Origin: Epiperipatus broadwayi
Taxonomy: Eukaryota; Onychophora; Udeonychophora; Euonychophora; Peripatidae
NCBI GenBank assembly: GCA_028023455.1
Contig: JAQFVV010000037.1
Span: forward strand, 2,360,001 to 2,424,000
Length of the DNA stretch: 64,000 nucleotides
Direction: 5' to 3'
Made by a program: the position numbers and the translations under genes. How positions within the stretch are numbered: position 1 is the stretch's first letter; every line of letters begins with the position of its first letter. This document shows, in pieces, positions 26,901-41,900 of this stretch. The notes under the pieces were generated by a model. That model saw only the letters and a list, made by a program, of their open reading frames with translations. It had not been told where the DNA came from and searched no databases.

Positions 26901-29900
26901 CTCTTTTTAGTAATACAAATTTATTCTGAATCTCAGCAATTTTATAAAGGAGATTTAGTTGAAAATTCTATTGCGGAGTTTGATAACTTTTATAAAACTG
27001 TTTCACTACTCTTTTCTTTTCTCAAAAATAAATGTTTCCAAATTATGCTGCCTTGTGCATTTTTTTTGAAAGCACAAAAATACAAAGCAACATTTTATTA
27101 TAAAACAAAAGATTTACTTACATTTTTTACTTCACCACAGGTACTTTGAATACACAAATGAAGACATATGCCAACATTTTATTGTAAAACAAACATTGAG
27201 TTTTAAAGATATATTTATTTTTTTTACTTTACTACATATACTCTGCACACACAAATGAAGACATGACAAATGTAAATGATTCTTCCCTCTTCCAAGTGCA
27301 TTTCTGGCTAAATTAGCACTTTTCAGTTGGTCTAGATTATAACTTTTTATATGGTTTTATTTTCTTTGTTTAGTATTTATTAACATCAAATTCAATAATT
27401 TAATTTACAAATACTAAATTTCTTGAACTCATATTTGATAATCTCTAAATCAATAATATATATATATAGCCATTAATATATTGACTTGAAGATGTTTTCA
27501 AACATTTAACTTCAAAAAATAAGCTTTACTAATTTAAAACATTTTAATATGATCATATAACAAATACAGATTCAATCCAGTGTACACAGTTTGACCTGTG
27601 TAAAAGTAACTGATTCTGTCTTCAAATTGTCTGCAGGACTGCTGATTCTTTTGAGAAATAACTTATAACAGGTACTTGATTTTAATAAAATAAAACGTGT
27701 GTATACATACATATACATGAGATGACAGAAAATACCAGCTCAATAAATTAATAAGCCTAATTGCCATGAGTGCCATGTTTTGTTTTTCCTTATATAATTC
27801 AGCAATTGGATTTATTTAATCTTTTAAAAAATTACACTGAATTGCAATATGGATACCAAGGGAATCACTAAATAAGGTTACTCATTAATTAATTGACTAT
27901 TACAAATACTATAGTAAATTTTTATGAATTTCATTGAAAATACAGTTTTTATCGTAATCTTAATTTATGTGATGCAGAGACAAAATATGTCGGCATAAAT
28001 TTAAAATACCAAGAAAAGCAATAAAGATGAAAAAAATATACTTATTATTGTAAAAATAAAAAATTTAAATATTTTAAAGTTATGCATTTTGTATTTTTAC
28101 TAACAAATTGCACATTTTTTTTTGTAGATAAATTTTAAAATAGGCATTTTAGTTTATTATAATCCTCAAAATTATAATTAAAATAGTGTATAAAAAGTGT
28201 TATCTTTTACAGTGTATATTAGTGCTATTTAAAATATGAAAATGTCTTGGTATTTCAGTTTTTATATAGAAACACCAATAGCTGAAAGATGTATGAGGTG
28301 TATAACTCCTAATAAAACAATCTAAAATTTTACCATGCAAGAATTGGTTCTCAAATGTATATTAAAAATAAGATTGGTAAATTATAATTTGAAAGCGTAA
28401 ATTTATATTTTTAAACTTTAAGATCCCAATTTACATTTAAATCAGTAACAAAATTAAATTACAAATCCATTTCCAACAGTTTCTTTGCCAAGAAAGATTT
28501 TTCAAGTGTAAAGCAACACAAAACAAATATACAATATCCTCCTGACATTCTAATTATCTTTAATATCAAAAGAATGTTTAATAACTTCAGAATCACAAAT
28601 CTTTATTTAAAAATTTTTTTTCTGATTATTTTTTTCCTATTTATTCTGATCAAACATAATCTTATGGCTATATTTCTTTCGTGAATATATCTAATGCTGA
28701 ATTAAGATATTCTTTATTTTCATGAATTTTGACTTATATATATACATTTTTGGTACTTACGGATTAGCTCAGACATCAAGGTTGATTGATGCAATAATTT
28801 TTTTTTTTTAAATTATACTTAGTGTCATATTTTTTAAAAATATATAATCCTGTCTAATAATTAATTTATTAATAAAAATTTGTCATTTAATTATTTATGA
28901 TATTTTTGTCTTTCAATTATTGCTAAGAAAACAAAACCTCTTTTTTTAACATTAAAACTACCCCCCCCCTCCATCTTTATCTATTTTTCTATAAATTTAA
29001 AAATTATTATTTTTTCCTTACAACATTTTATTAAAATTTATAGGAAAATGAGAATAGGTCTCTGGAAGAGGTTAAGTTGTAATGGGTGTTAAAAAAAAGG
29101 TTTTTTTTTTTTGTTTTCATAGCAATAATTGAAAGACAAAAGTATCATAAGCAATTAAATGTCAATTTATTTATTAATAAATTAATTATTAGACAGAATT
29201 ATATGTTTTAAAAAATCTGATAGTAAGTGCAATTTTTAAAAAATATATATACAATGAATTTTAGTGTCCGGAATTATATGTAATCAACCCTGGTATCCTG
29301 ACTAATCTGTAAGTACCTTTTTTTTTAAAAAAAAAACCCCAAGGAATAATGTAAACAATTGCAGGAATTGTATTCCTATCAATTTTCCCTTTGTATTATT
29401 TAATAAATTATTTAGAGTAACATCCTTATTCCATGCCAATTCTTATACCAAACATTATGATTTCATTATGCCAGAAGGCTTGTGCATAAAATCCCCATCT
29501 AGTGCCTACTCATCTAATATTCCCAGACTAGTTTCTGGCTTTTGGCCTTTGACAGTGAGGAGCCTTGGATGTGATTTTATGCACAAGCCTTCTGGCATCC
29601 ATTGATTACTCTGTCTGGCACTGAGAGGCACTACTGTATAGAGAGTTTTGCCTGTTTTAATAACAGTTATTAACAAGTATAAGAAATGGTGATCATGTGA
29701 TGATTATGATTTCATCTTAAAACCTTACAATAAGATAACTATAATGCAAAGAAATGAAATGTTTTACTTTTTTAGCATCATTTTAAAAATTATTACTATT
29801 ATAAATCATATTAAACCAAATATCCTTAATCAATTTATTAGAGTAGCTTATAGTAAGATAATCATTATAAAATTATCTCTTTTGAAACAAAGCTATACTT

Positions 29901-32900
29901 TTAAAACTACTTAATTTTTCATTTCTAAAATAGTTGTGTTATGACTGACAGGCTAAAAGCAATTAGTTCTAATAATAGGTCTTAAATTCTTTCTTTTAAC
30001 ATGAAAACGGCATATGGCTTTATTTTTCAGGAGGTCATAGGAAGTTCTCGCGTCAGACCTGCGACCTGCGAGTGCCAGAATCATTCCTGGGACTTCCCGA
30101 TCCCAAATCAGACACTCTACCAAATGTGCTAAACCACATGGGGCACTTTTAACACAATCACTGTCTATCAAACAATTATTTTTTTAATCTCTTGCCATTA
30201 ATAAATTAAAAATTTTAATTGAACAAAATCCAACTCCCTTCATTCTAAAATATATTTTATAAAAAGATCAAAGCTATTAAACTTATTTAATATTCTTCCA
30301 ATTTATTCTCCCCCCCCCCCATATGTCATAGCATCAGCCGGGAGGCAAACCCACAACTGTCTGCAACCAACTACTTGCTTGCAATGCTGCTGCGATGACC
30401 TCTTGGCTAACTTCCAATTTATTCTTTTCCTTTGCAAACAAACAATCGTTAACATATTTAATAAACAATTTTAAATATACACATCAAAATAATCAATAAT
30501 TTACTTTTCCAAATATTTAATATAAACCAAAGAAATCAAAGGGGAAATAATACAACCTATTATCCACCCTTCTCTAAACATTAGTACTGCTTAATCTATT
30601 ATCAGATTGATACATATTTCTCTTTATCAGATTTACCATATGTCTAATTATCTTATTAAAAATTCAAAAGGAAATGAAATAGCATTAAAATTAACAAACT
30701 TTTAAAAAATTATTTAGAGATCTAGAAAGTCCTTCAACGCATAATAAAGCCAACAATTAATATTAAAGGAAAACCTTATGGAATTTTAATATTCATAAAC
30801 ATCTTAGCTGATATGAAATCATTGGGATAGTATTTTTAAAAACATAACTTTTTTTATGTTTTTTTCAGAGTACATATCAAATTCCTTTTAATCATGCTAT
30901 CAAGATCTTTTTTCTAAACAAATGTACACACTAGTCAAGCATTGGTGGTCGAGAGGTCAGCGACAGCTGCTTTACTAAACAGTTGTCCCGGGTTAGCGGG
31001 TTCGCTTCCCGGCTGATGCTATGACATATGAGAAAAAAAAATGCACACACTATTATTCTATTCTTTATCTACCTTCGTTCTAAAAACACCTTTTATAATA
31101 ACAATATGATCAGTTTGACTTTAGGAGAAATGACTGCATTTTCAATTATTAACTCAATTTTAAGATGTTTAACCTCAGCAGGATTAATTAAAAATTTTTT
31201 CTTTATTTTTTTTAAACTTTTATTTTAAATGAATTGAATGCCTTTTTTGCTCACAAAAATTTAAAAAATAGAGAAAAAAATTGAATTAGTCTTAGCAAGG
31301 GTTAAATGTTTTAAGAATAAGTTAATAGCTGATGATGTAAACATTTCTCAAGAAGACAAAACTAGCTGTTTTATTATTCTGAAAGTTAGAGTTTTAGAAA
31401 GATAAATTAAGAATTGAATAATAATAAATACAATTTGTTTAGAAAAAAATCCTAGCAGCTTGATTTAAAGGAATGTATTATGAGAAAAATAGAAAAATTA
31501 AATTTTTTAATAACTTGATGTATTTAAAATGCAATCCAAATAATTTCACATTATCTAAGCTATTTATGAATATTAAAACTCACACAGAAGATTTTCTTTT
31601 AAAATTTTTGATTTTGCTGACAACACTGTTGAAAGAATTTCTAGATTTCTAAATAAATTTTTTAAGAGTTCTTCACCCAGGTTCATTAGTTGTTTTTTTT
31701 TGTGTGTGTGTGGTTTTTGATAAGATAAATAATTTTTAAGATGAAGATAATTGGATGTATGGTAGTTTTGATAGGGTTGTATCAATATGTTAATAGATTA
31801 AGCAATATTGATATTTTTATTTCTATGTTAGATGGTAATGGATCCTTGTTAAAAAAAAAGATTATTAAAGAGTTGCTTTTATTTTTGGATGATTCTATGT
31901 ATTTTATTTATATGAGGGGATACCCAAAAGTAACCAGAATTTTATAATGGAAAATAGTTTATTTATTTTTAACTGTTATAAATTTAATCTTTTTCAAATT
32001 ACTATCCATTTGTTGTAATACACTAGTCTAAACATGTTTTTCATTTTTCAAAGTAGTCCGAAAATACTTGCAAAAGTGATGCCTTCTAATGCCTCCATTG
32101 TTTTTTTTTTATTACTTCTAAATCCGCAAAAAAAAAGAAGATAGACATTTTTTCATGTGAGAGATTAAAAAAAATAATCACCCGAAGGGAGATCAAGTGA
32201 ATATGGGCTGATAGATAAACTGGTCATGCTAAATTTAATTAAAAGTGTTTTCACTCAAGGCTTTGAGAGATGACACTTTGTTGGGATGAAACTTGAACTG
32301 GTTTCTTTGCCACAAAATGGAATATTTGCATTTTACTGCATCATGTCAATGTTTCAGAACTTAAAGATAAAATGCCTGACCATCATGAACAATTGGAGAG
32401 AAAAATGCTGTTTGTATCAAAAAAATCAGCATTGTTTTGATTTTGGACTTGACATGGTGAATTTAACATTTCAATTAAACCACTCCTAAACTTGTGTTTT
32501 TATGAGATCTGCTTCAAGCATTACAACTGTTTTCCCTGCCATCTGCTGTAAACAAAAACAGAATTTCATATTATTCAAACTTGTCAGTCATTATAAAAAT
32601 CGACATACATGAAATGCACATTACAAAAAAATGTGCTATGTGGTACCACAATTTTACATGGCAATGTCATATAGCAGATTGGTACATAATGGTTACTGCA
32701 AGAAGTATGTAACAATAGAAGTACATACTACAATAGGCACACAAATCAGAGAATGACTTGTTATTTTTGAGTCCCCTCTTATAATGCTAAGTTTTATAAG
32801 TTTAAAGAAGAATGGATAATGGGTTATATTATTTAATCTTCAATTTATTTGGTTTATATTAATTATTTAAAGAAGGAAATTATTGATTATTTTACTATAT

Positions 32901-35900
32901 TGAACTGGGTGCTTTATGTGCTTCAAAAGCAACTAAATGTATATTTTTTGAGACTTTCAAAGAAAGAGAAAATCATATTTAAAAATTTTGTATTTAATTT
33001 TATTTATTTTATTAAGAGTATGTGTTATAGCTCACATACTCAATCATATTTTCCAAATTATAGAATTTTAAATTGAAAAGACTTTAATTAAGATAATTAT
33101 TTTCTTTTGCATTTTGATTTTAATCTATTTTAAAAAGCAGAAACTCATTTTCTAAAATGGAATAAATAATAAAGAGAGTCATGGTTACAAACTTTTTAAT
33201 TAAGATTTAATGAAAGATAAGAGATTAACCCTGGTTAAATTTGTAATCGAGATTAGGTAGGAGATAACAATTTCATATAAAAGCTGTGTTTTTGACTTAT
33301 TATTATAGTTTGTATATTTGCTAATGGCAGACTGCTAACCTCTAGATTTTTATATTTTCTAATTGCATAGTTAAGTTAGCTAAAGCAAAAATTATTTTTG
33401 TTGTGAAGCGCAAAGTCCAGACCATTAAGAGAAGATTGAATGGCCATTTTTGAATTGCTTGACAAATGCTAAAGCAAACTATTTGTTCAGAATGCAAGAA
33501 ATTACCTACCTTGAAGAACCTTCATAAAAATATGTAGTACTAAGCCATCTAAAGATGAACCCCAGAGCAACATGCCTTAATGCCCTAGTCCAGAACTGAT
33601 CCCGAATATTGCCTTCTTACTCCTGACTAGATAAATGAAAATCCAAACCTTTGTAATGAACTCTAAATAGAAATAAACTGTGTGCACCTCATTGGAAGAA
33701 ATTAACCGGACAGAACATTACACCTCGAAGGTAAACAAAATCTTTTTGCTTAAGTTTCAGCTTGATATAAAAGCAATATGAACAATTATTCGTAATAAGT
33801 TAAATATTTCTTTTATTGTAATTATTTTTTATGGACTCTATAATCATAGATTCTTAGTTTTAAAATTTTATATACTTAAATTTCTTGGTCAGAGAGGGTA
33901 TTGCAAATTAATATTTTATAAACATTGTTTCTCTTTTTGTATTACTAACTATTGTTAAAAGTTTTGGCAGATAGTAGTTTTCTTTTTAACTCACCTGTTC
34001 CTTATTTTTTTATTGAAATTAATGTAGTTAATCTGTGTTTGCATTTCTTGCAGACTGTAAATCTTGTGGCTGGCGATTTATCGATGGTATTGTTCTGTTT
34101 TTCTTAAACCGTAGAGATTTTTTTCTTCTATTTAAGATTACAGAAAATCGTAATGTCTTCTCTTTGCTTGTCAGAGTTAACCTTAAGAGTCCTATTTGTA
34201 ATGGCTTCTTATGAGTGTTTGCAGGCATATGACATCTCTATTATGTCCTGATGTTTTGCCTGGTTTTAAGGAAAGCTCACTCTGCACTGTTCATTGACTT
34301 CTGTACAAGATGGTTTTTTAAAAAAATCTCTAAATAAAGGAAGTGAAATTTGTTTAGATAAATCACTGGCAGGAAGAAATTATAAATCCCTTTAAACTTA
34401 GGTGAGAAAACAAACTTATCTGCTAAAGTGTTTAATGCCAAAATACTCTTAGACAGACAAAGTTGGGTAACCTAGGTTAAACTTTTATGCTATATTTGAC
34501 TAACATTTTTTTTTTTTTGAATTTAATAAACTTTAAAATTATTTATTTTACTTATTGGCTAATGCTTGTTTCTGTATCCTGTCCCTCAATTGTCTGAACA
34601 ATGTTAAAAATCTCTTTCTCTCCCTGGGTCTAGCTGATAGTGTTTATCACCATCAACTTTTTGATCACTGTAAATTAAATTTTCTATGTGATGATGTGAT
34701 GTGATGCACTGTGACTTCTCCTTATACAGAGGCAGGAATCTCTCAGCAACTATGCCCAAAGAAACCTGTTAACCACTTTGAACCCCTTTCCATTCCCTAC
34801 CCCATGTTTTCCCATATTCTTTTATACCCTGCTTCATCCCATTTCCACAACATAATCTTTGTCAACTCCATGGCCTTTAGATCTAAAACCCCTTATCTTT
34901 TCTCAAACCCAGTATAAAAACCAATAAGCCACTTTCTGTATAATCACTTTGTTCATATTTATTCTTCCACAACTACATTATTTGTATCCTTTCTGCTTTC
35001 AGGCATTTACATTCAATTAACAGATGCCTAATATTTTCTATACCTTCCTTACACAGCTTGCAGACTAAATCACCTATATTTCTCCATTTACATGTATATT
35101 TCCTTGTTGCTAAAGATCCCATTCGAGCCTTAAACAGTGTACCGGTCAAAACATGTTTATCCATCTAACATGAGCTGGAACTCACAAAATGTATTTTATG
35201 TAAAATTGTAATCTCTTCCCTTTGCTTGTCAGAGTCAACCTTAAGAGTCCTATTTATAATGACTTCTTATGAATGTTTGCAGGTATATGATATCTTTATT
35301 ATGTCCTGATGTTTTGCCAGGTTTTAGGGGAAGCTCGCTCAGCACTGTTTGTTGACTTCCATACAAGATGGGTTTTTTTTTTTTAAATCTCTAAATAAAG
35401 TAAAGTGGAATTTGTTTAGATAAATCGCTGGTAGAAAGAAATTATAAATCCCTTTAAACTTAGGTGAGAATATCTGCCAAAATGTTTAATGCCTAAATAT
35501 TCTTAGACAGAGAAAGTTTGACTAACATGGTTTTTTTTTAATTTAATAAACTTTAAAATTATTTATTTTACTTGTCGGCTAATGTTTGTTTTTGTATCCT
35601 GTTCCTCAATTGTCTGAACAATGTTAAAGATCTCTTGGTGCACCGATCTCTTTCTCTTCCTGGGTTTAGCTGATAACATTTATCACCCGCAACTTTTTGA
35701 TCACCATAAATTAAAATTTTCTAGGTAGACAGTAGCCTAGGGGTACCCTTGGTGATAAAAAGGGAAACTAATTGACCAGTACAAGGGATAGTAAATCTCT
35801 CTCTTTGGGTCTAGCTGGTAGCATTTATCACCATCAACTTTTTGATCATCGTAAATTAAATTTTCTATGTGATATGATTTACTGTAGCTTCTTCTTAAAC

Positions 35901-38900
35901 AAAATCAAGAATCTCTCAGCAATTATACCAAGAGAAACTTGTTAGCTACTTAATTTTACATTCCCCAATCTAAGTTTTCCCATATTCTGCTCCATCCCAT
36001 TTCCACAACATAATCTTTGCCAACTCTACAGCCTTTATATCTAAATCCCCCTTATCTTTTTCCAAATCCAGCATAAAAACCAATAATCTACTTTTTGTAT
36101 AATCACTTTTTTCATATTTATTTTTCCATAACTTCATTATATGTACCCTTTCTGTTTTCAAGCATTTATATTCAATTAACAAATGCCTAATATTTTCTAT
36201 TTCTTCTTTACATAATTTACAGACTAAATCACCCATATTTTTCCATTTAAATGTATATTCACAGTAGCCTAGTGGTGCCCTTGGTGATAAAACAGGAAAC
36301 AAATTGACCGGTAAAATATATATATTTAAAAGTGTTTGTTAGGTATGTTAATGATTGTTTGTAGCAGAAAAGGGTAAATTGGTAAGAGATTTAAAAAATA
36401 ATTGTTTATTACATACTCTTTAAGTTGAAAGAATTTAAGATCTATTATTATATCTGCTAGTTATCAACTTGTTACTCATTAATTAGCTGCTTTATGGAGT
36501 TTTTAATTATAGAATTAAGAAATTGAATAGTTTTAAAAATATAATTTTGCTGCAAAAAAGAATTTTATAAAGATTAGTATTGAATATTATAATAAATTAA
36601 TTAAAGATATTTGGCTTAATATAATTTATAATAGTAATAATAATGTTTTTTAAAATGTTAATACGAAAGTAAAATACAATTATATTTTTTTGTTTTTTAA
36701 GTTGTCTTACAAAATTTAAGTAGGAAACAATGTTTGGTAATAAAAGAATCATATGGAAGAAGAGTATTAATCTAAATAATTTAATAATATAAAAAGGAAA
36801 ATTGATAATTCCTGGAGTTATTTATATTGTTCATTGTTTTTATAAGAAATATATAGGTCAAGTAATTTGACCTTAAAGGAAAGAATGAAAGTTCTTAAAA
36901 ATAAAAAATAAATATTTTAATTCTGCATTATATATTAATTTATTTTAAAATTATTTTGAAATTATGGGAAAGTAGAATAGTATGTGTTTTGTGTTGTATT
37001 GCTTTGCTCTTGAGAAATCTGTCCTAATAGGGAAGCTATTAGTAGTGAATATATAATTTAATTTTAACTAGTGATTTTAAATTGTAATTGGTATAGTTAA
37101 GCTTTTAGAATTTTATATATATATATAAGAAATAAAAAACAAAATATAACTTCTTTTCTACAGAGCTATTTTTAATCTTTAGGACTGGTTTTTATGACAA
37201 AAACCACTCCTCTGGTTGAAGTATTAAAAACAACTCAGAAGACAAGTAATAGTGTAGTTTTTTTTTTTACATATTTCCTTTAGTTATTTTTTAAAAAATA
37301 TATATTTCTTATTGTTCCCACACATATATTTGAATAGTCATATGCATAAACTGCCAATTAACTTTTTTATTTTGAAGATAATAGTAATGTAATATTTTTT
37401 TCTTGGGGGGGGGGGATTATTTTGAAATAATAATTTGAATCTTCATAAATTTTTATATCTAGTAAATATTACTGTAGTCATAACTATCAATTTCTTGCAA
37501 TCACAATTTCTTCATTCTTTATATTTAGTGAATAGTAAAAAACATTCTTTAAAAATATATAGTTTAGAGAAAAAAATATAAATGATAGAATAAAATGAAG
37601 ACCAATTTTAAAAAAACAACATTTTAAAATTTTATAAAAGGGGGAAAAACTTGCTATTTCAAATCACCATTTGAAAGCATGCATTACATTGAACTTTTAA
37701 CATTTAATGTATTTCAAAGCTTTATTGAATGATTAAATGAAAAGATAAAGAAATCATTGAATAAGTTGATTTATTTAACTTTAATTTGAACTGTAAGAAT
37801 CATCAGATTATGAGTCTAGACCAACTGGTCTAGACTGTTATTTGCTGAAAATATTTTACTTAGCTGCCTTAAACCTTAGATCATTTTCATGTAAAGTAAG
37901 ATTACATGAATTAGAATTGTCTAATAGTAAACAGGTCAATTGCTAGAATTTGTGAAAATAAATATTGAAAGAACAAATGGGATGGAATTCATTATGGTTG
38001 AAAAATGGAAGAACAACAATGCGGAAACAGATGATGTAGCATATAGAGTGGTAAAATTAATTATTCAACATATTGGAAAGTAATAAATATAGATAATCCA
38101 AACCAACAAGATTTCTTTCTGCTAAAGATATAAAAGATTTTTATATAAATGCACAGAATAGTTTGATTAAATCAAACAACATTTTAACATTATCACAGAA
38201 GTTTTTCAATGGTAGAATTGAAAAGTGAAAGCATTGTGGATAAATTTGGATATGGAGACAGAAATGAAAGAGGACACAAACTTGTATAATTTTCTGAAAA
38301 AGTAATTTTGTATATTATGATTTATTTATTTTTTTGCAAAAAGTTCAAAGTGGAAATGGACTTAGAAGTAGCAGAGTTGAAGTATATTTTGACTAGTAAA
38401 ACTATGTTACTTCAAGACTGTAATATATTTGACATAGGAAAAATATGTTACATCTTGGAATGAAAGTTATTTTAACAATCACTAAAAAAATGGCACTATT
38501 ACTAAAAACAGGACAATATCATGTAATGTATTGAAGAATTCTACCAGGTATTATATAATTAAATCTCAAACAGAGGGCACTGATATATGTATTGTAAATA
38601 GAATAACTTTAAGGATTTGCTTTATAATGAAAATGTGGAAAATATTATTTATAACTGTATTAATGTAGACACAAAAGGAATGCAAATGGAAAATAACTAT
38701 AAATTAAATTGAATATACAAAAGTGGGTTTTGACTTCTATGTTGGGATTAAATAACAAAGTTGATTTTAAACTAAAATTATTGAAAAAACAAAATAGATA
38801 AAAAAGAAATAGATTTGAAATTATGCTATATGTAGATTATAATGGCCAATAAGTTTCTTTATGCATATTCCATTCCGAATATTCCCGAATAGGAGAAGCT

Positions 38901-41900
38901 ATGTATTATTGCATAGTAAATTAATAATTAAATAATAGAGAAAACTATTATTTTTGAAAAGAGGATAGAAATAAATGATAAGGATTTTCTAAATATTATG
39001 TATGTACAAATTATTTGTAGCTAAAACGTGTTGAGGGTGGCTTCAGTCAGGAGATAGCTACATTACATCGCACCCCACCCCCCTCACATGCTTTTAAAGA
39101 CGCTAAAAATTAAGTATGTATTTGAATGTTTTGCTGCATCAGGTTGCAATGAAATTATTTGTATGTAAATGAAGAATTTATTTCCTAAATATTCTTAATT
39201 AAATTATAAAACTAGAACCAAGAAAAATTGTCTTCGTAAATAGTTTAAATTCCTTCATATAAAATGTTGATATACTTTTAGAAAAGGCGAGTCATTTATT
39301 AATCAATTATACTGTGTTACGATCTGCTTTATTATGAAGTTTATAAATTATTCTGTTTAAGTACAAATATTTAATGCATACACAGCTGTTACTAACTTCC
39401 TTATATACAGAATCACTTCTCCTTAATTAAATCGTGATGACAATTTTTTATTAAGTCAAAAATAATTCAAGTCAAATACATCAAGATCGTTTATATTAAT
39501 GTGTTTAAATGAACAGTCATGTCAAGTTTATTATTATTGACATATATTAATTAAAAAAGAAGATAAACAAAGAAAAAAACTAGTGTATTTTGTTATCTAG
39601 ATTGACTGGATGAAATTAGAATCATTTTCAGTTTCTCTTTTTTGTCTGATCAGTCCAGTAGACCTGAAGTTATAAATGGTAGCTAATGCTATTTAAATAT
39701 TCAAATTGTTTTTTGCATCTTAATAGTGTAATCTAGAGTTAATTAAAGTTTATGATTTATAGGTTTGTACATTGAGATGCAAAATAAATTGCTTTCAGAA
39801 TTGGCAAGCAATAGCAAACTGAGATAATGATAAAATATTAATATTTATGTTCATTATTACTTTTTACAATGCTTTTTATAACCCACTATTGATGGTTTCG
39901 ATTGCCCCAGCTATCTTCTTCAGAACTATAACAAACAATACAAATATATGAATACAAATATACAAGAACATATAATTTTACATCTTAAATATATACATAT
40001 ATTCTATCTTATAATCATTTATATATTGTACTCACATATATCTCTATATAATTATTATCTTTTTATGTATTATACATTTTAATCTTTTTTATATACTGTA
40101 TTTATCAATCAGTACTTCCTATAATCATATTTATATTATTTTTATTTTATTCTTATTAATATTACATTATATATTTATATTTTTATATTTTACATTATTA
40201 TTATTCATTATATTAACATCCAATGTGTATAATTTTCTTTAACCTATAATATTATTTTTGACAGCTTTTTTTTATATACCTACTTTCTATTTATATGGAT
40301 TTGACAATGCAATAAGATAAAGTTATAATAATTCATAAAGATAATGATAAAGTGGTATCCCATAATTAGTTTTTTATTGCCTAGTTATTTTAATCTAACA
40401 TTAAACAGAGACCCAAAGATATATGCAAACCTAGATTTAGGTTTTTAGTTTAATATGCAATAATAGTAATTTGATTTATTTGGAAGTTTATATGATGTTC
40501 AACTATCAGATATGCCAAAGTTTTGAGCATTTCAGGGATCTTTAGCTTCTAAGCCTGTCTTCTACGACTACACTAAACCATAGAGGGTATCAAGATACGT
40601 GTGCTTCTGCTATTTATCAACAGTATATAACACTATGACCTATATTCTGATCATGTACAGAGAGACCTTAAGTAAATTTATAGTAAGAAGCTGCTGGAAT
40701 TTTAAATTATTTTATTGAATAAAGCACACATGAGGTGGAAATGATTATTAATAAAATATATGGATATCATATATATTACTTATAATACTTCATTCATATA
40801 CACTTTAATGCAAGTAATTTTCTTAAACTTCTTTATTTTCTTACAGTTTTGATTGTCCAGAAGTCTTCATCAGAGCTCTATCTTCCTTACAGTTTAAAAC
40901 AGTAAGGAAGATAGAGCTCTGATGAAGACTGCTGGACAGTTGAAACTGTAAGAAAATAAAGAAGTTTAAGAAAATTATTTGCATTAAAATGTATATGAAT
41001 GAAGTATTATAAGTAATATATATGATTATATGAAGATATGCAAAGAAAGAGAAGGAGAAGAATAAGAGAGTATACTTCTGAAAATATATGGATGTGATCT
41101 GAAGTTTAGATCCAGATTTACTTCAACATTTTTTAAAATAACAGTCTTGGCTAGAGTTTTTTTTCAGGTAACATATATTCTTAGTTATAATGGTAAATCA
41201 TTGAAGAAAATTGCTTAAAGTCTTACTAGTTGGAAATTGGGTAATCTGGTAATATATTTTCTTTGACTGTTCCTTTATAGGATTCTGTTGGAAAAATCTT
41301 TGTTTCACAATGGGTTATTTAAAAATTGTTTTATCTTATGATTCATTCTAATTTACTTTATCTTTTGAGAATTTTTTATTTGACATTCATAATTTTTCCA
41401 GGCTTTTAATAAAAGAAAGTACACCAGTTACATCTTTCATTTTAATTTCATTGTCAGCCATTCATTTCACAATTCCTGGAGATGAATTAAGATAGTTTGT
41501 CAATTATGTATTTGCTTACTTAATCATGTCATTTCCTTAAATTGATTACTGAACTAACATATGCAAAAGATTTCGAGTGGCACTAATTATAACCTTTTTA
41601 AAAATATTTATTAAACTGGTACATCTTATAATAGAAGTTATGATGCCTTGGGGGGAGGTTACAGAAATGTTAGAGCATTGCATGCAGATTTAAAATGATG
41701 AAAAATTTTGATATCACAAATTGAATTATTAATCACCCTTTTTGAAAAGTTTATCAATAGAATAGGCTCTTGATTGTTTTGTACCTACACTCAAAGATAG
41801 GCTTGGGTGCAGATGAACACAAATTTAGAATTTGAGTCACACTTAACATCCTGTCCATAATAAAATATTTCTAAATGGACAAATGATTAAAAGTTTCTGA

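Noticed and set aside
29953-30171. 72-codon minus-strand ORF
   Set aside because: Overlaps the S2 SINE head; no protein family.
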